In this document: one piece after another, positions 52,354 to 60,851 of the stretch | Numbering within the stretch: the stretch's first letter is position 1 | How the letters are laid out: each line of letters begins with the position of its first letter | Notes under the pieces: model-generated | What the model saw: the letters and a program-made list of their open reading frames with translations, nothing else | Told to the model about the DNA's origin: nothing | Database searches by the model: none | Translations under genes and position numbers: made by a program | DNA from: an uncultured Clostridium sp. | Lineage (GTDB): Bacteria > Bacillota > Clostridia > Lachnospirales > Lachnospiraceae | Reading direction: 5' to 3' | DNA: 64,000 nucleotides | NCBI GenBank assembly: GCA_900547035.1 | Contig: URFM01000004.1 | Span: 52,381-116,380, forward strand

Positions 52354-53607
52354 TTATCCTACTAAGGACAGCAGTCCCACAAATGTCAGGATAAATACAA
52401 TCAATACACATCCTGCTGATACCATAAACAGCTGGCCAAATACCTTCTGCTGCTCCTTCTCGTCACATCCCGTCTCCTGGGCATAGCCGGCCATGACCAG
52501 GCTTCCTCCCGTAGACAGAGGGCTGATGCCCGCTACAGTAGCGCTGCAGACGATGGCCGCCGTCATCTGGACGATGGAGGCTCCGCCTACCTGAGAAGCG
52601 ATGTTGGGAACCGTAGGAATCAGGGTTGGGAATACCACGCCGTTGGCGCTGGAGAACCAGGACATGATTCCGCCGGTCAGTCCCATCAGAGGAGCTGCGG
52701 TCCTGCTGTTCATGAAGGAGGCCAGGATATCGCTCAAAAGCTGGATTCCGCCAAGGGTCTGGGTAATGTTCATCAGCACGCTGACGCCGCCGATTAACAG
52801 CAAGGTGCTCCAGGGAATCATCTTGATTGCCTTCTTTTCATCGGCCGCTCCCAGCAGGATGAGGATTAAGGCCAGGGTCAGGCAGACCAGTCCCACATCG
52901 AAGGAAAATCCTACTACCAGCACCACCATCACCAGGATGGCCGCCAGGCTGAGAAGCTGTTTCCCGTCAAATTTTTCAATCTTCTTATCACTTGCGCCCG
53001 GGGCTCTCCGAATCTTGTATCCGCCCAAAACCACGTAGGTAACCACCGCGCAGGTGAAGTTTGCAAGGCTGACGCCCAGGAAAATCTGCATTCCTACTCC
53101 GGTGATATCCATTTCCAGGAGCAGTTCCTCCACAATAATTCCCGTCAGGGCAATGGGGGAGGCGGTGCCTCCTACCGCTCCCAGAATCGCCATGGCGCCC
53201 ATGAGCACCGGGCTGGCGTCCATCTGGACCGCCAGGGAAACTGCAAACAGCACGGTTACGGACTGAACGCTGATGGCTCCCGGTCCTGCGGCGGAGAGCA
53301 GGAAGCTGACCACGTAGATGATTACGGGCACCAGGAAGGTGTTCTTTCCGCAAAGTCCGATCAGCTTCTCAGAAATCTTCTCCAGCGTTCCATTTTGCTG
53401 CAGCAGGCTGAAAAACAGCATGGTTCCCAAAAGGGTGCAAAACAGCTTATAGGGAAATCCCGCGTAAATATCGCCGTCGGAGATTCCTCCGATTTTTCCC
53501 AGAATCAGCGCCAATCCCAGGCACACGATTCCCACATTTACCTTTCTCGCAAAGCCCAGCACGATTGCTCCGATGAGACATGCCAGAGCTAAAACCTGCA
53601 TCCCCAT
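52354..53607 (-). CDS. MatC-like dicarboxylate/tricarboxylate carrier
   Basis: This 417-residue membrane protein has about 11-12 hydrophobic segments. It resembles the N-terminal MatC malonate-carrier family within the ion transporter superfamily: VNVGIVCLGLALILGKIGG, LSAAGPGAISVQSVTVLFA, LGAVGGTASPIALTGIIVEE and SSANGVVFPTLIPTVPNI, with the paired SxxG/N-type loops. It is the second gene of the operon and the obvious uptake system for the substrate. The start at ATG 53607 follows AGGAGG by 7 bp. Confidence 0.88.
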   Translation of the reverse strand: MGMQVLALACLIGAIVLGFARKVNVGIVCLGLALILGKIGGISDGDIYAGFPYKLFCTLLGTMLFFSLLQQNGTLEKISEKLIGLCGKNTFLVPVIIYVVSFLLSAAGPGAISVQSVTVLFAVSLAVQMDASPVLMGAMAILGAVGGTASPIALTGIIVEELLLEMDITGVGMQIFLGVSLANFTCAVVTYVVLGGYKIRRAPGASDKKIEKFDGKQLLSLAAILVMVVLVVGFSFDVGLVCLTLALILILLGAADEKKAIKMIPWSTLLLIGGVSVLMNITQTLGGIQLLSDILASFMNSRTAAPLMGLTGGIMSWFSSANGVVFPTLIPTVPNIASQVGGASIVQMTAAIVCSATVAGISPLSTGGSLVMAGYAQETGCDEKEQQKVFGQLFMVSAGCVLIVFILTFVGLLSLVG

Positions 53608-53677
53608 ATGTAAACCTCCTCAAATTCCGTTTTTTAATTGGTCTGGTGAGACTTTAAGCAGCCGGAACTGTTCCTCT

Positions 53678-54802
53678 TTAGTCTCTTACGTATACATAGC
53701 CGTCCATAATCCTTCTGGCCGTCCGGGTCACGCCGCCCTTTAAGACCTTCTCGCCGTCCATCTTGATATCCACCTCGGTGATGCCGCTGGAGTGGCCCAG
53801 GCGCACCACATCGCTGTTCTTATCGTTGACCGCCGTTTCATAAACGATGGTCCCGGGAATCCTTGCGGCGGCTCCCGTTCCTACCGCTACGGTCATGGGA
53901 TAGGCCTTGTGAAGGGAACCTACGGAAATGGCACGCACGCAGATGTCCATATCCTCTCCCTTAACCTGGTTGCCGTCCATATCCACATAATCCTGGGGAG
54001 CGGAAATGATGGACACCTTGGGAGCGGAGGTGGATTTCGTTCTGGCGTCCTCCCAGTTCTCCACGAATCCGCATTTCACTGCCGCCATTCCCCGGATGCG
54101 CTCAATGTGCTCCATCACATCCTTATTCTGGTTCAGCTCCACCAACTCCGTGCCTTTAATCCCCAAGTCCGAAGCCTTGATAAACACCATGGGGTTGGAG
54201 CAGTCCAGAACCGTTACCTCAGCGGGGCCGTAGCCGGGTACATCAAAGATTTCTTTCTTCTGGCCGGTGGGGAACAGCTTGCCGGTTTTGGAGCCCGCCG
54301 GGTCCTCAAAATACATATCGATTCTGGAGCCGGTTCCGGGCACGCCCTTGATGACCTCATCGCCATGGACCATAGCCTTTCCGTCCTTTACCCGCACATG
54401 CTCCTCGATGATTTTGTTGGTGTTAGTATTCAGAATCCGTACCACCGTAATGGGCTCCACAGCGGGAACCAGTCCTTCGTCAATAGCGAAGGGGCCTACG
54501 GCGGAGGAGATATTTCCGCAGTTGGCGCTTCCGTCCACTCTGGGAATCACGATGTCCACCTGGCGGAAGGTATAGTTTACATCCACATCCTCACGGTCTG
54601 AAGGTGAAATAACCGCAATCTTACTGGTAGAAGAAACGGTGCCGCCCATTCCGTCAATCTGCTTCACATCCGGCGTTCCCATCACCTTCATAAAAATCTC
54701 ATCCCATTTGCTCTTATCCTCGGGAAGGTCCTTTTCATGGAAAAACACCGCCTTGCTGGTGCCGCCTCTCATGTAAACGCAGGGATACTTTGTCATATAC
54801 AT
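53678..54802 (-). CDS. PrpF-family cis-trans isomerase (aconitate/methylitaconate isomerase type)
   Basis: This 374-residue protein has the diaminopimelate-epimerase-like double fold. It shows the family marker YMRGGTSKAVFF near residue 10, IDGMGGTVSSTSKIAVIS and the active-site region VDGSANCGNISSAVGPFAID. Family members isomerise 2-methylaconitate (PrpF), 3-methylitaconate (Mii), aconitate or 4-oxalomesaconate. It is the first gene of the operon, with an AGGAGG 9 bp before ATG 54802, and is read divergently from the LysR gene. Without a 2-methylcitrate synthase or methylisocitrate lyase near, a trans-aconitate or related role seems at least as likely as propionate use. Confidence 0.9.
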   Translation of the reverse strand: MYMTKYPCVYMRGGTSKAVFFHEKDLPEDKSKWDEIFMKVMGTPDVKQIDGMGGTVSSTSKIAVISPSDREDVDVNYTFRQVDIVIPRVDGSANCGNISSAVGPFAIDEGLVPAVEPITVVRILNTNTNKIIEEHVRVKDGKAMVHGDEVIKGVPGTGSRIDMYFEDPAGSKTGKLFPTGQKKEIFDVPGYGPAEVTVLDCSNPMVFIKASDLGIKGTELVELNQNKDVMEHIERIRGMAAVKCGFVENWEDARTKSTSAPKVSIISAPQDYVDMDGNQVKGEDMDICVRAISVGSLHKAYPMTVAVGTGAAARIPGTIVYETAVNDKNSDVVRLGHSSGITEVDIKMDGEKVLKGGVTRTARRIMDGYVYVRD

Positions 54803-54910
54803 TGCCTGATTCCTCCTCTTTCTCTCAGTCCGGTACGCTCCGAACTCTTCTTGTCTTTAATATACTCCTTGATTATCATTCTGTAAAATTGTATAATTTC
54901 ATTAAAAACA

Positions 54911-54925
54911 ATTCCAAATTGGAAT
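54911..54925. promoter_or_regulatory. LysR-type operator between the PrpF operon and its regulator
   Basis: ATTCCAA-A-TTGGAAT is a perfect 15-bp palindrome of T-N11-A form, the classic LysR-type site. On the minus strand it overlaps a plausible -35 (TTGGAA) placed 16 bp from TATACA, so binding here could control the operon directly. It lies 45 bp upstream of the LysR start, consistent with autoregulation too. Confidence 0.65.
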
Positions 54926-54971
54926 GATAAGTTTCGGGAATCACAAGATTTAAAAACGGAGGATATATGAT

Positions 54972-55847
54972 ATGGATGAAAAAGACTGCGAAATGCTGGA
55001 AATGCTGGAACAGACAGGAAATATTACAAAAGCGGCCGGGAGGCTCTTCACCACCCAGTCCGCTCTGACCAAACGTATACAAAAATTAGAGGAGGAGCTG
55101 GGCTGTACTCTGCTGATTCGCTCCAGAAAAGGCATACTTCTGACCCCCGCCGCCGAAATCATCCTGCCCCACATGCGGGCCATATCCGGCTCCATGCAGA
55201 AAATCCGCACGGATATCGCCTCCATGCGGGGAGAGGTGGCCGGGACCCTGAAAATCGGCGTATCCGTCAACTACGCCCGCTACCGCCTGCCGGACGTACT
55301 GAAGTCCTACATGGGAAAGTATCCGAACGTAGATATCCATGTTACCACCCAGCAGAGTACCCGGCTCTACAAAAGTTTAAAGGAAAATGAGATTTCCATC
55401 GCCCTGGTCCGCGGAAATTTCAAGTGGGACGAGGGCATCGTTACCCTCCGCAAAGAGCCGGTCTGTCTGGTGGTCAGCCAGCAGCACGCCCACACACCCC
55501 TAAACCAGCTGCCCTACATCGGCCGGCACACGGACCAGGATTTCTTTGACCAGATTGAGCGGTGGCGGCAGGAACGGCAATGCTTCGGCAGCCACGTCAA
55601 TCTCTGGATTGACGACATCGGCAGCTGCCTGGAGATGGTGTCCCGTGGCATCGGCTGGGCCATTCTGCCCAGCATCTGTCTGGACGGATTTCAGGGGCTG
55701 GTACGTCCTCTGTACTTTCCCGACAGGACTGCCTTCACCCGCTCCTCCCATATCCTCTATCGGCAGGAGTATTTTGAGCTGCCTCAGGTGAAAATGTTTA
55801 TTCAGACGGTGCTGGCTGATGAATATTTCCGGAATCAGTCCGCCTGA
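54972..55847 (+). CDS. LysR-family transcriptional regulator
   Basis: This 291-residue regulator has the N-terminal helix-turn-helix EQTGNITKAAGRLFTTQSAL followed by TKRIQKLEEELGCTLLIR, and a periplasmic-binding-like effector domain (GTLKIGVSVNYARYRLPDVL and CLEMVSRGIGWAILPSIC). It starts at ATG 54972 behind GGAGG and is divergent from the PrpF operon, the standard arrangement for local control. The effector is presumably a tricarboxylate of the pathway. It overlaps the convergent AP2-domain gene by 13 bp. Confidence 0.93.
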   Translation: MDEKDCEMLEMLEQTGNITKAAGRLFTTQSALTKRIQKLEEELGCTLLIRSRKGILLTPAAEIILPHMRAISGSMQKIRTDIASMRGEVAGTLKIGVSVNYARYRLPDVLKSYMGKYPNVDIHVTTQQSTRLYKSLKENEISIALVRGNFKWDEGIVTLRKEPVCLVVSQQHAHTPLNQLPYIGRHTDQDFFDQIERWRQERQCFGSHVNLWIDDIGSCLEMVSRGIGWAILPSICLDGFQGLVRPLYFPDRTAFTRSSHILYRQEYFELPQVKMFIQTVLADEYFRNQSA

Positions 55848-56311
55848 CTTTTGTCCTTTAAAAAGGCGTCATAAAGCTGCTTTTCCGCCTTCCGGCGGGC
55901 TTCCACCGCATCCTCGTACCGGGTGAAGGTCCCCAGATGGTAGACCTGTCCCTGAAATCCGATGGAAGCCCTCCATTTATCCTCCCCTTTCCGGTAAACA
56001 CCCTTTTGGCCGCTGGTATTGTTGGCATAAGTCTTGCCGCAGACAATCCGCTTCAGGCCGAACTTATTCCCGGTTTCAGGAGGAATTTTCCCTGGCTCCC
56101 GCCTCTGCTCTTTTGGGAGCTCGCTGCGGTAACAGCCGCAGCTCTTCGTATGGCCGCTGCTCAGATGGGAGCCTTCCACTATGGTTTCCCGGCCGCAGTC
56201 ACAGCGGCAGAGCCAGTACCGGTGCTTTTTGCTTTTTCGCTCCGCTTCTTCTATTACCGTAAGGCGTCCAAAACGAAGGCCTCTTAAATCCTGTTTTGCC
56301 ATAGCTTTCAT
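55835..56311 (-). CDS. AP2-domain DNA-binding protein with zinc-ribbon-like N-terminus
   Basis: This 158-residue protein has an N-terminal module LRGLRFGRLTVIEEAERKS with cysteines in WLCRCDCGRETIVEGSHL and HTKSCGC; that module is common in phage and mobile-element proteins. From about residue 100 an AP2/ERF-like domain follows (GVYRKGEDKWRASIGFQGQV, and YHLGTFTRYEDAVEARRKAE). No HNH nuclease motif is visible, so it may be a DNA-binding protein derived from a homing endonuclease. The ATG at 56311 lies inside a perfect palindrome and has no ribosome site; a second ATG three codons on has none either. Weak or leaderless translation, or structure-controlled translation, would fit. Confidence 0.82.
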   Translation of the reverse strand: MKAMAKQDLRGLRFGRLTVIEEAERKSKKHRYWLCRCDCGRETIVEGSHLSSGHTKSCGCYRSELPKEQRREPGKIPPETGNKFGLKRIVCGKTYANNTSGQKGVYRKGEDKWRASIGFQGQVYHLGTFTRYEDAVEARRKAEKQLYDAFLKDKSQAD

Positions 56312-56336
56312 GACATAATATGTATTATGTCATGAA
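56307..56336. promoter_or_regulatory. Perfect palindrome overlapping the AP2-gene start codon
   Basis: Arms of 14 bp (56307-56320 and 56323-56336) flank two bases. The central 20 bp (GACATAATATGTATTATGTC, 56312-56331) is exactly the reverse complement of the core of the second palindrome at 56505-56524. The start codon of the AP2 gene is in one arm, so binding or hairpin formation here would block initiation. Confidence 0.9.
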
Positions 56337-56495
56337 CTGGCGAAAAGCAGGCAGACCTTCGTGACTCCTTTTTGAATCGATTTCCCGGAAACCTTTCCGT
56401 TTCCCAGTAAATTGCAAGCGCAATTCCAGCCAAAGCACATTGCCGTCCGGGGGATATTATGTTAGAATAGGCATAAAATATACGGAAAAGGGAGG
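56337..56495. other. Spacer between the two palindromes
   Basis: The 159 bp between the palindromes has no gene that I can support. A small hairpin-prone stretch (AATTGCAAGCGCAATT) lies at about 56412-56427. If the AP2 gene has its own promoter, it must lie here or in the second palindrome. Confidence 0.5.
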
Positions 56496-56533
56496 GAATT
56501 ATACGACATAATACATATTATGTCGTATAATTC
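56496..56533. promoter_or_regulatory. Second perfect palindrome, 18-bp arms, sharing its core with the first
   Basis: Arms 56496-56513 and 56516-56533 pair perfectly around two bases. The core GACATAATACATATTATGTC (56505-56524) equals the reverse complement of the first palindrome's core. It lies 31 bp past the stop of the M20 amidohydrolase gene on the minus strand and lacks a GC-rich stem, so a protein-binding site is more likely than a terminator. Confidence 0.9.
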
Positions 56534-56563
56534 TCAAATATTTGTTCGATTGTAACAGTTCAC

Positions 56564-57901
56564 TTAAAAACTCTTCCACGTTCCCACTCTAACCGTGCTT
56601 CTCCATCTCCGACATTCCTCCAGAAATTTCGCTTTTGTCAGTTGGGGACAGAACCCTTTAATAAAGGCCGAGGCTTCCTTTCCCTCATCCTTTAGAAAGC
56701 GGTACGCTGCCAACGCATATATTTTTGCTGATGTTATATAGGCCATTTCTTCATCTGCTACTGAAAGCTCTGCCGAATGCAGCGCTCCTTTTAACCCTCC
56801 TGTGTAAAACTGTACCAAAGGATAAATCTGAGAGATTTCCCCGTAATCTGACGAAGCTGTTTCATGAATCGACGCATTAATATGGACAATCGGATAAGTT
56901 CCGGCACCCAGCTCAATGGCTTCTTCCATCACAGATGTGTTTCCAGCTGGAATCAGAGGCCAGTATCCCGGTACAGTCTGGATTTCTGCCCAGCAGCCCA
57001 GGGCTGTCGCCCCAGCCTCTACCGCCCGGTTAAACTTCTGATCCGCATCCCGAATTGCAGCCATCGTTTTTGCTCGGATTGAGTACTCCATCACCACCTG
57101 ATCCGCGATAATATTCATCGCCTGGCCACCTTTAGAGAAAAATCCATGGATTCTTACTGCATCCTGGTCGCGGAATGTCTCTCTCTGGGCATCAATCGCA
57201 TGCATCATCACAGACGCCGCGTTCAAAGCATTAATCCCCTTCTCTGGTTCGCTGGCCGCATGTGCAGATTTGCCGTGGAACGTCACAATCTTATTGACAA
57301 ATCCATTCATACTGGAATTCGATAGCCCCACTGTTGTCCTGGAAAACATATGGGAGCCGATAATCATATCCACATCGTCCAGAGCTCCAATGCTCAAAAG
57401 TTCAGTTTTTCCTCCTCCAAATGTAATTTTTCCCTCCTGTCTCAACTGTTCCCGGTAGCCAATATCAATATATTCCTCTGCCGGAACCGCCATAAAGACA
57501 ACATTACCTCCCAGCATCTGTGAAACCTGCGGCAGGCTCAGGGCGTAAGCCGCACCCGCTAATGCTGTAATCTGAGCGTGATGTCCACAGCAGTGCGCCG
57601 CACCTGTTTCAGGATTTGCTGCCTGATGGGAAGGGATAGGAAGCGCATCCATCTCCCCCATCAAAGCCAGAGTCGGCCCCTCTGACAAATCCCTGCTTTT
57701 CAAATAACTTTTCACACCTGTCACTGCCAGGCCAGTCTGGGTCTCCAGTTGAAGTTTTCTCATATGTTCCGCAAATTTTTCCGAAGTACGGTACTCTTTA
57801 TACCCCAGTTCTCCATGTCTCCAGATATCTCTTCCAAATTCTAGGATAGATTCTCTGTTTTCCTCAATGGTTTTTATAATTAACCGCTCGACCTCATCCA
57901 T
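56564..57901 (-). CDS. M20-family amidohydrolase (AbgB-like)
   Basis: This 445-residue zinc peptidase-like enzyme has MGEMDALPIPSHQAANPETG, the metal motif AAHCCGHHAQITALAGAAYA, the catalytic Glu pair in AVPAEEYIDIGYREQLRQEG, and a dimerisation domain with FHGKSAHAASEPEKGINALN. The EEYI pattern and length match the AbgB/p-aminobenzoyl-glutamate hydrolase branch. It probably removes an acyl or aroyl group from an amino acid conjugate. It is the last gene of a minus-strand run after a PatB/MalY lyase (7-bp gap) and a YfcC carrier. Confidence 0.9.
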   Translation of the reverse strand: MDEVERLIIKTIEENRESILEFGRDIWRHGELGYKEYRTSEKFAEHMRKLQLETQTGLAVTGVKSYLKSRDLSEGPTLALMGEMDALPIPSHQAANPETGAAHCCGHHAQITALAGAAYALSLPQVSQMLGGNVVFMAVPAEEYIDIGYREQLRQEGKITFGGGKTELLSIGALDDVDMIIGSHMFSRTTVGLSNSSMNGFVNKIVTFHGKSAHAASEPEKGINALNAASVMMHAIDAQRETFRDQDAVRIHGFFSKGGQAMNIIADQVVMEYSIRAKTMAAIRDADQKFNRAVEAGATALGCWAEIQTVPGYWPLIPAGNTSVMEEAIELGAGTYPIVHINASIHETASSDYGEISQIYPLVQFYTGGLKGALHSAELSVADEEMAYITSAKIYALAAYRFLKDEGKEASAFIKGFCPQLTKAKFLEECRRWRSTVRVGTWKSF

Positions 57902-57908
57902 AAATGAT

Positions 57909-59129
57909 TCACTCCAATCCTGTTTTTTGTAAAGAATCCACTGCCACCCTCAGGCGCTCCGCAGCTTGAATCACAGTCTTCCTGGGGCAGGCAAGGTTCA
58001 AGCGGGTATATCCCTCCCCCCCTATCCCGAACCAGGAGCCAAAATCTGTAGCCAATCCTGCCTTCTGGTAAAGAAATTCATATAACTGCTCCTGTCCCAG
58101 CCCTAGTTCTTTCATATTCAGCCATGCAAAATACGTCCCTTCTGCTTTTGTCATAGTAATTCCGTGAGTTCCGCTAACCATCTCAGACATCAGATCAATA
58201 TTCCCACAAATATAGCCTTCCACTTCGTCCGCATAGCGTTCGCATTCTGTATAGGCAACATAACCAGCCAAAGGACCAAATACATTAGAAGCAGGAAGAC
58301 GGTTCATCGCAATTCGCTTTTTCAGACGCTCCATAATCCCGCCATTGGGGACAAAAGCTGCTGCTGCTCCCAGTCCTGCCAAATTAAATGTTTTCGTAGG
58401 CGCATAGCATGTAACGGAGTGCTCAAGAACATACTGATCCAAAGAGGCGATTGGAATATGATGGAAATCTTTACGCACAAAATCCGCGTGAATCTCGTCG
58501 GAAATCAGCAGAATATCATTTTTCCGGCATATGCGGGCAATCTCTAAAAGTTCCCATTCCTTCCACACCCGTCCCACCGGGTTGTGCGGATTGCAAAGAA
58601 TCATCAGTTTGGTTGTCTCCTCTTCAGCCAATTCCTCAAGATTTTCAAAATTGATTTGATACTGTCCGCCTTCATCCTGTACCAGCATATTCTCCCTGGG
58701 CCTGCGTCCATTGTTACGGATAATATCCTGAAAAGGATAGTAAACCGGAGGCTGAATGATAATCCCATCTCCTGGCGCTGTAAATTCCTGGACAACCGCC
58801 GTTACAGCCAGAAGGACGCCAGGGGTGAATACTCCCCACTCCCCCTTTATTTCCCAGTCATAACGCCTTGCACTCCAATCGGCAGCCGCCGCCAGGAATT
58901 TTTTTACAATCGACGAATCGGTATATCCATAAATTCCGTGGGCCGCCCGCTTTGCCACCGCTTCAACCACCTGAGGCGGACAAAGAAAGTCCATATCTGC
59001 AATCCACATAGGGATTACATCCTGCCTTTCAAATTCCGGATAGCGCTGTTTCAGCGCCATCCATTTCGTACTGTAGCTTCCGCTACCTGCGCTTCGGTCA
59101 ATTTGTTTGTCAAAATATGTATGTTCCAT
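57909..59129 (-). CDS. patB: PatB/MalY-type PLP C-S lyase (cystathionine beta-lyase-like aminotransferase)
   Basis: This 406-residue fold-type I PLP enzyme starts at ATG 59129, behind GGAGG; an in-frame TTG precedes it. It shows MWIADMDFLCPPQVVEAVAK, a MalY/PatB hallmark, the cofactor-ring region CNPHNPVGRVW, ISDEIHADFV, and the Schiff-base Lys in CYAPTKTFNLAGLG. Enzymes of this branch cleave cysteine S-conjugates or cystathionine to a thiol, pyruvate and ammonia. Here it is flanked by an acylase and a carrier, which points to conjugate breakdown and less to methionine synthesis. Confidence 0.92.
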   Translation of the reverse strand: MEHTYFDKQIDRSAGSGSYSTKWMALKQRYPEFERQDVIPMWIADMDFLCPPQVVEAVAKRAAHGIYGYTDSSIVKKFLAAAADWSARRYDWEIKGEWGVFTPGVLLAVTAVVQEFTAPGDGIIIQPPVYYPFQDIIRNNGRRPRENMLVQDEGGQYQINFENLEELAEEETTKLMILCNPHNPVGRVWKEWELLEIARICRKNDILLISDEIHADFVRKDFHHIPIASLDQYVLEHSVTCYAPTKTFNLAGLGAAAAFVPNGGIMERLKKRIAMNRLPASNVFGPLAGYVAYTECERYADEVEGYICGNIDLMSEMVSGTHGITMTKAEGTYFAWLNMKELGLGQEQLYEFLYQKAGLATDFGSWFGIGGEGYTRLNLACPRKTVIQAAERLRVAVDSLQKTGLE

Positions 59130-59155
59130 CAAATTTTTCCTCCCTCTTCAATCTT

Positions 59156-60556
59156 TTAAACACCTGTCCATCCGATGACTCCCATAAAATACAAAGTTCC
59201 TATGCAGTACACAATAATTATCACGCTGAGAGGCAGCGCCCATTTTAAAAATCTGTTAAAGGGAATCTTTGCGAGTTCCAGTCCTCCCATCAAAGAGCCG
59301 GACAAAGGACTCAGCATATTAGTGACCGTATCCCCATATTTAAAGGCGCTGACCCCAATCTGGAGGGGAACTCCAAGTGATTCACACATTGGCCGGATAA
59401 TCGGACATAGAATCGCGGCTTTTGCAGATGATGAGGTAATCAGAATATCCATCATTGCAATAATCAGGAAAATTCCAATCGCCACTACCCCGAAACTTAA
59501 ATTTTGAAGAGGCAGGCACAGGGAATAAATAATCGTAGGCATAATGTTCCCTTCCTCCATCACCAGACTCATGGTGTAGGAAATTCCAATCACAAATCCG
59601 ATAAATGCCATGCTGCTTAACCCCTTTGCAAACGCACGACCGATTTCTTCCTGGCTCATTCCGCACATAATTCCGATTAAAAATACAAAAATCAGAGTTA
59701 CTGCCGTAACAGCTTCCATCCCCAATCCCTGATACGTCGATACCATCAAAACCACAACCGGCTCTGCAAAATAGAGAATTGCTGCCGCCAAAGCAGGCAC
59801 CTCCATTTTAACCTCTTTGAGTGCAGGTTCCTCGCCCGTATCCAGCTGTCCGTACCATTCTCCTTTACCTAAAACTGATTTTTCCGGATTTTTTTCTACT
59901 TTTCTTGCATAACGCCAGATATACAGGATTGTTATCACAAAGACGGGCATCATGAGTATCATACGCATTCCAAAGCCAGAGTAAGCCGGAACTCCCATCA
60001 TAACCTGTGGAACCAAAACATTGGTCGGCGAACTGATCATTCCATATAAGCCGGCAATCATTACCATTCCAAAGCCTACCATAGGATCGGTCCGCAGCTT
60101 TTTCGCAATCATTAATCCGATTGGAACCATTGCCACCATATAATCTCCACCGGCAAAGGCACCGAAAATCAAGAAAATCAAAGTAATTGTCGGAACAAGG
60201 ACGTCGATTCCTTTATCCTTCAGCCGATAAATCGTATAGTCCATCATCTTGTCAATTGCTTTTGTCTCCATGATAATTCCCGTCAGACCACCCATCGTGA
60301 AGAGCATCGCAAGTACATTTCCGGAATTTGTCAGCCCATCCGGAATCATCAGCAGGGCCTCCCAGAAATTAATCGGTGTCTGTGCGCCCAGATAGTGAAA
60401 CTCCGTACTAATCCGTTCGCCAGTAACAGGATCTACCCCAAATTCTCCCGCTGGGATGATATAGGTCAAAATACTGATAAACGCTAAAAGGCCTAACATT
60501 AGTACCAGAAGATGCGGCATCCTTATCTTCTTTTTTTTCTTCTTTGGCTCCGTCAT
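59156..60556 (-). CDS. YfcC/DcuC-family membrane carrier
   Basis: This 466-residue protein has about 12 membrane segments after a basic start (MTEPKKKKKKIRMPH). Family features include IPAGEFGVDPVTGERI, GGLTGIIMETKAIDKMMDY, IFGAFAGGDYMVAMVPIGL and KYGDTVTNMLSPLSGSLMGG. Relatives carry dicarboxylates, amino acids or short peptides. As first gene before the PatB/MalY and M20 genes, it is the likely importer of their substrate. The start is 26 bp upstream of the lyase gene across the operon. Confidence 0.9.
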   Translation of the reverse strand: MTEPKKKKKKIRMPHLLVLMLGLLAFISILTYIIPAGEFGVDPVTGERISTEFHYLGAQTPINFWEALLMIPDGLTNSGNVLAMLFTMGGLTGIIMETKAIDKMMDYTIYRLKDKGIDVLVPTITLIFLIFGAFAGGDYMVAMVPIGLMIAKKLRTDPMVGFGMVMIAGLYGMISSPTNVLVPQVMMGVPAYSGFGMRMILMMPVFVITILYIWRYARKVEKNPEKSVLGKGEWYGQLDTGEEPALKEVKMEVPALAAAILYFAEPVVVLMVSTYQGLGMEAVTAVTLIFVFLIGIMCGMSQEEIGRAFAKGLSSMAFIGFVIGISYTMSLVMEEGNIMPTIIYSLCLPLQNLSFGVVAIGIFLIIAMMDILITSSSAKAAILCPIIRPMCESLGVPLQIGVSAFKYGDTVTNMLSPLSGSLMGGLELAKIPFNRFLKWALPLSVIIIVYCIGTLYFMGVIGWTGV

Positions 60557-60851
60557 TTTGAATCCCCTTTCAGACTTGCATCTTAATAGTTCTTACAACT
60601 CACACATTCTCATTTTGCCTTACTCTTTCCTTTTCAATCATACACAGCTTGAAGAAAATTGTGAATTTCCAAAAGCCTTTACTTGATTGCTAAATGTTAG
60701 GTTTTTATATGAACTGCTTTACATTTTACTGAAAATCGGTCATTCTTAAGTCAATCTCACAACATCTCTCTTTGCAAACACTCAGATTTAACCGGCAGTA
60801 TACCAAACACAGCGCTACCGGAATATCCTGACTATTCGGAGGAATCACATA
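60557..60851. other. Divergent control region of the M20/C-S lyase cluster
   Basis: These 295 bp separate the minus-strand YfcC operon from the plus-strand M20 gene and should hold both promoters. The sequence is AT-rich in the middle (TTTTTATATGAACTGCTTTA). I find no clear palindrome or strong -35/-10 pair. An AraC-type site, usually a direct repeat, would be expected here. Confidence 0.5.
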
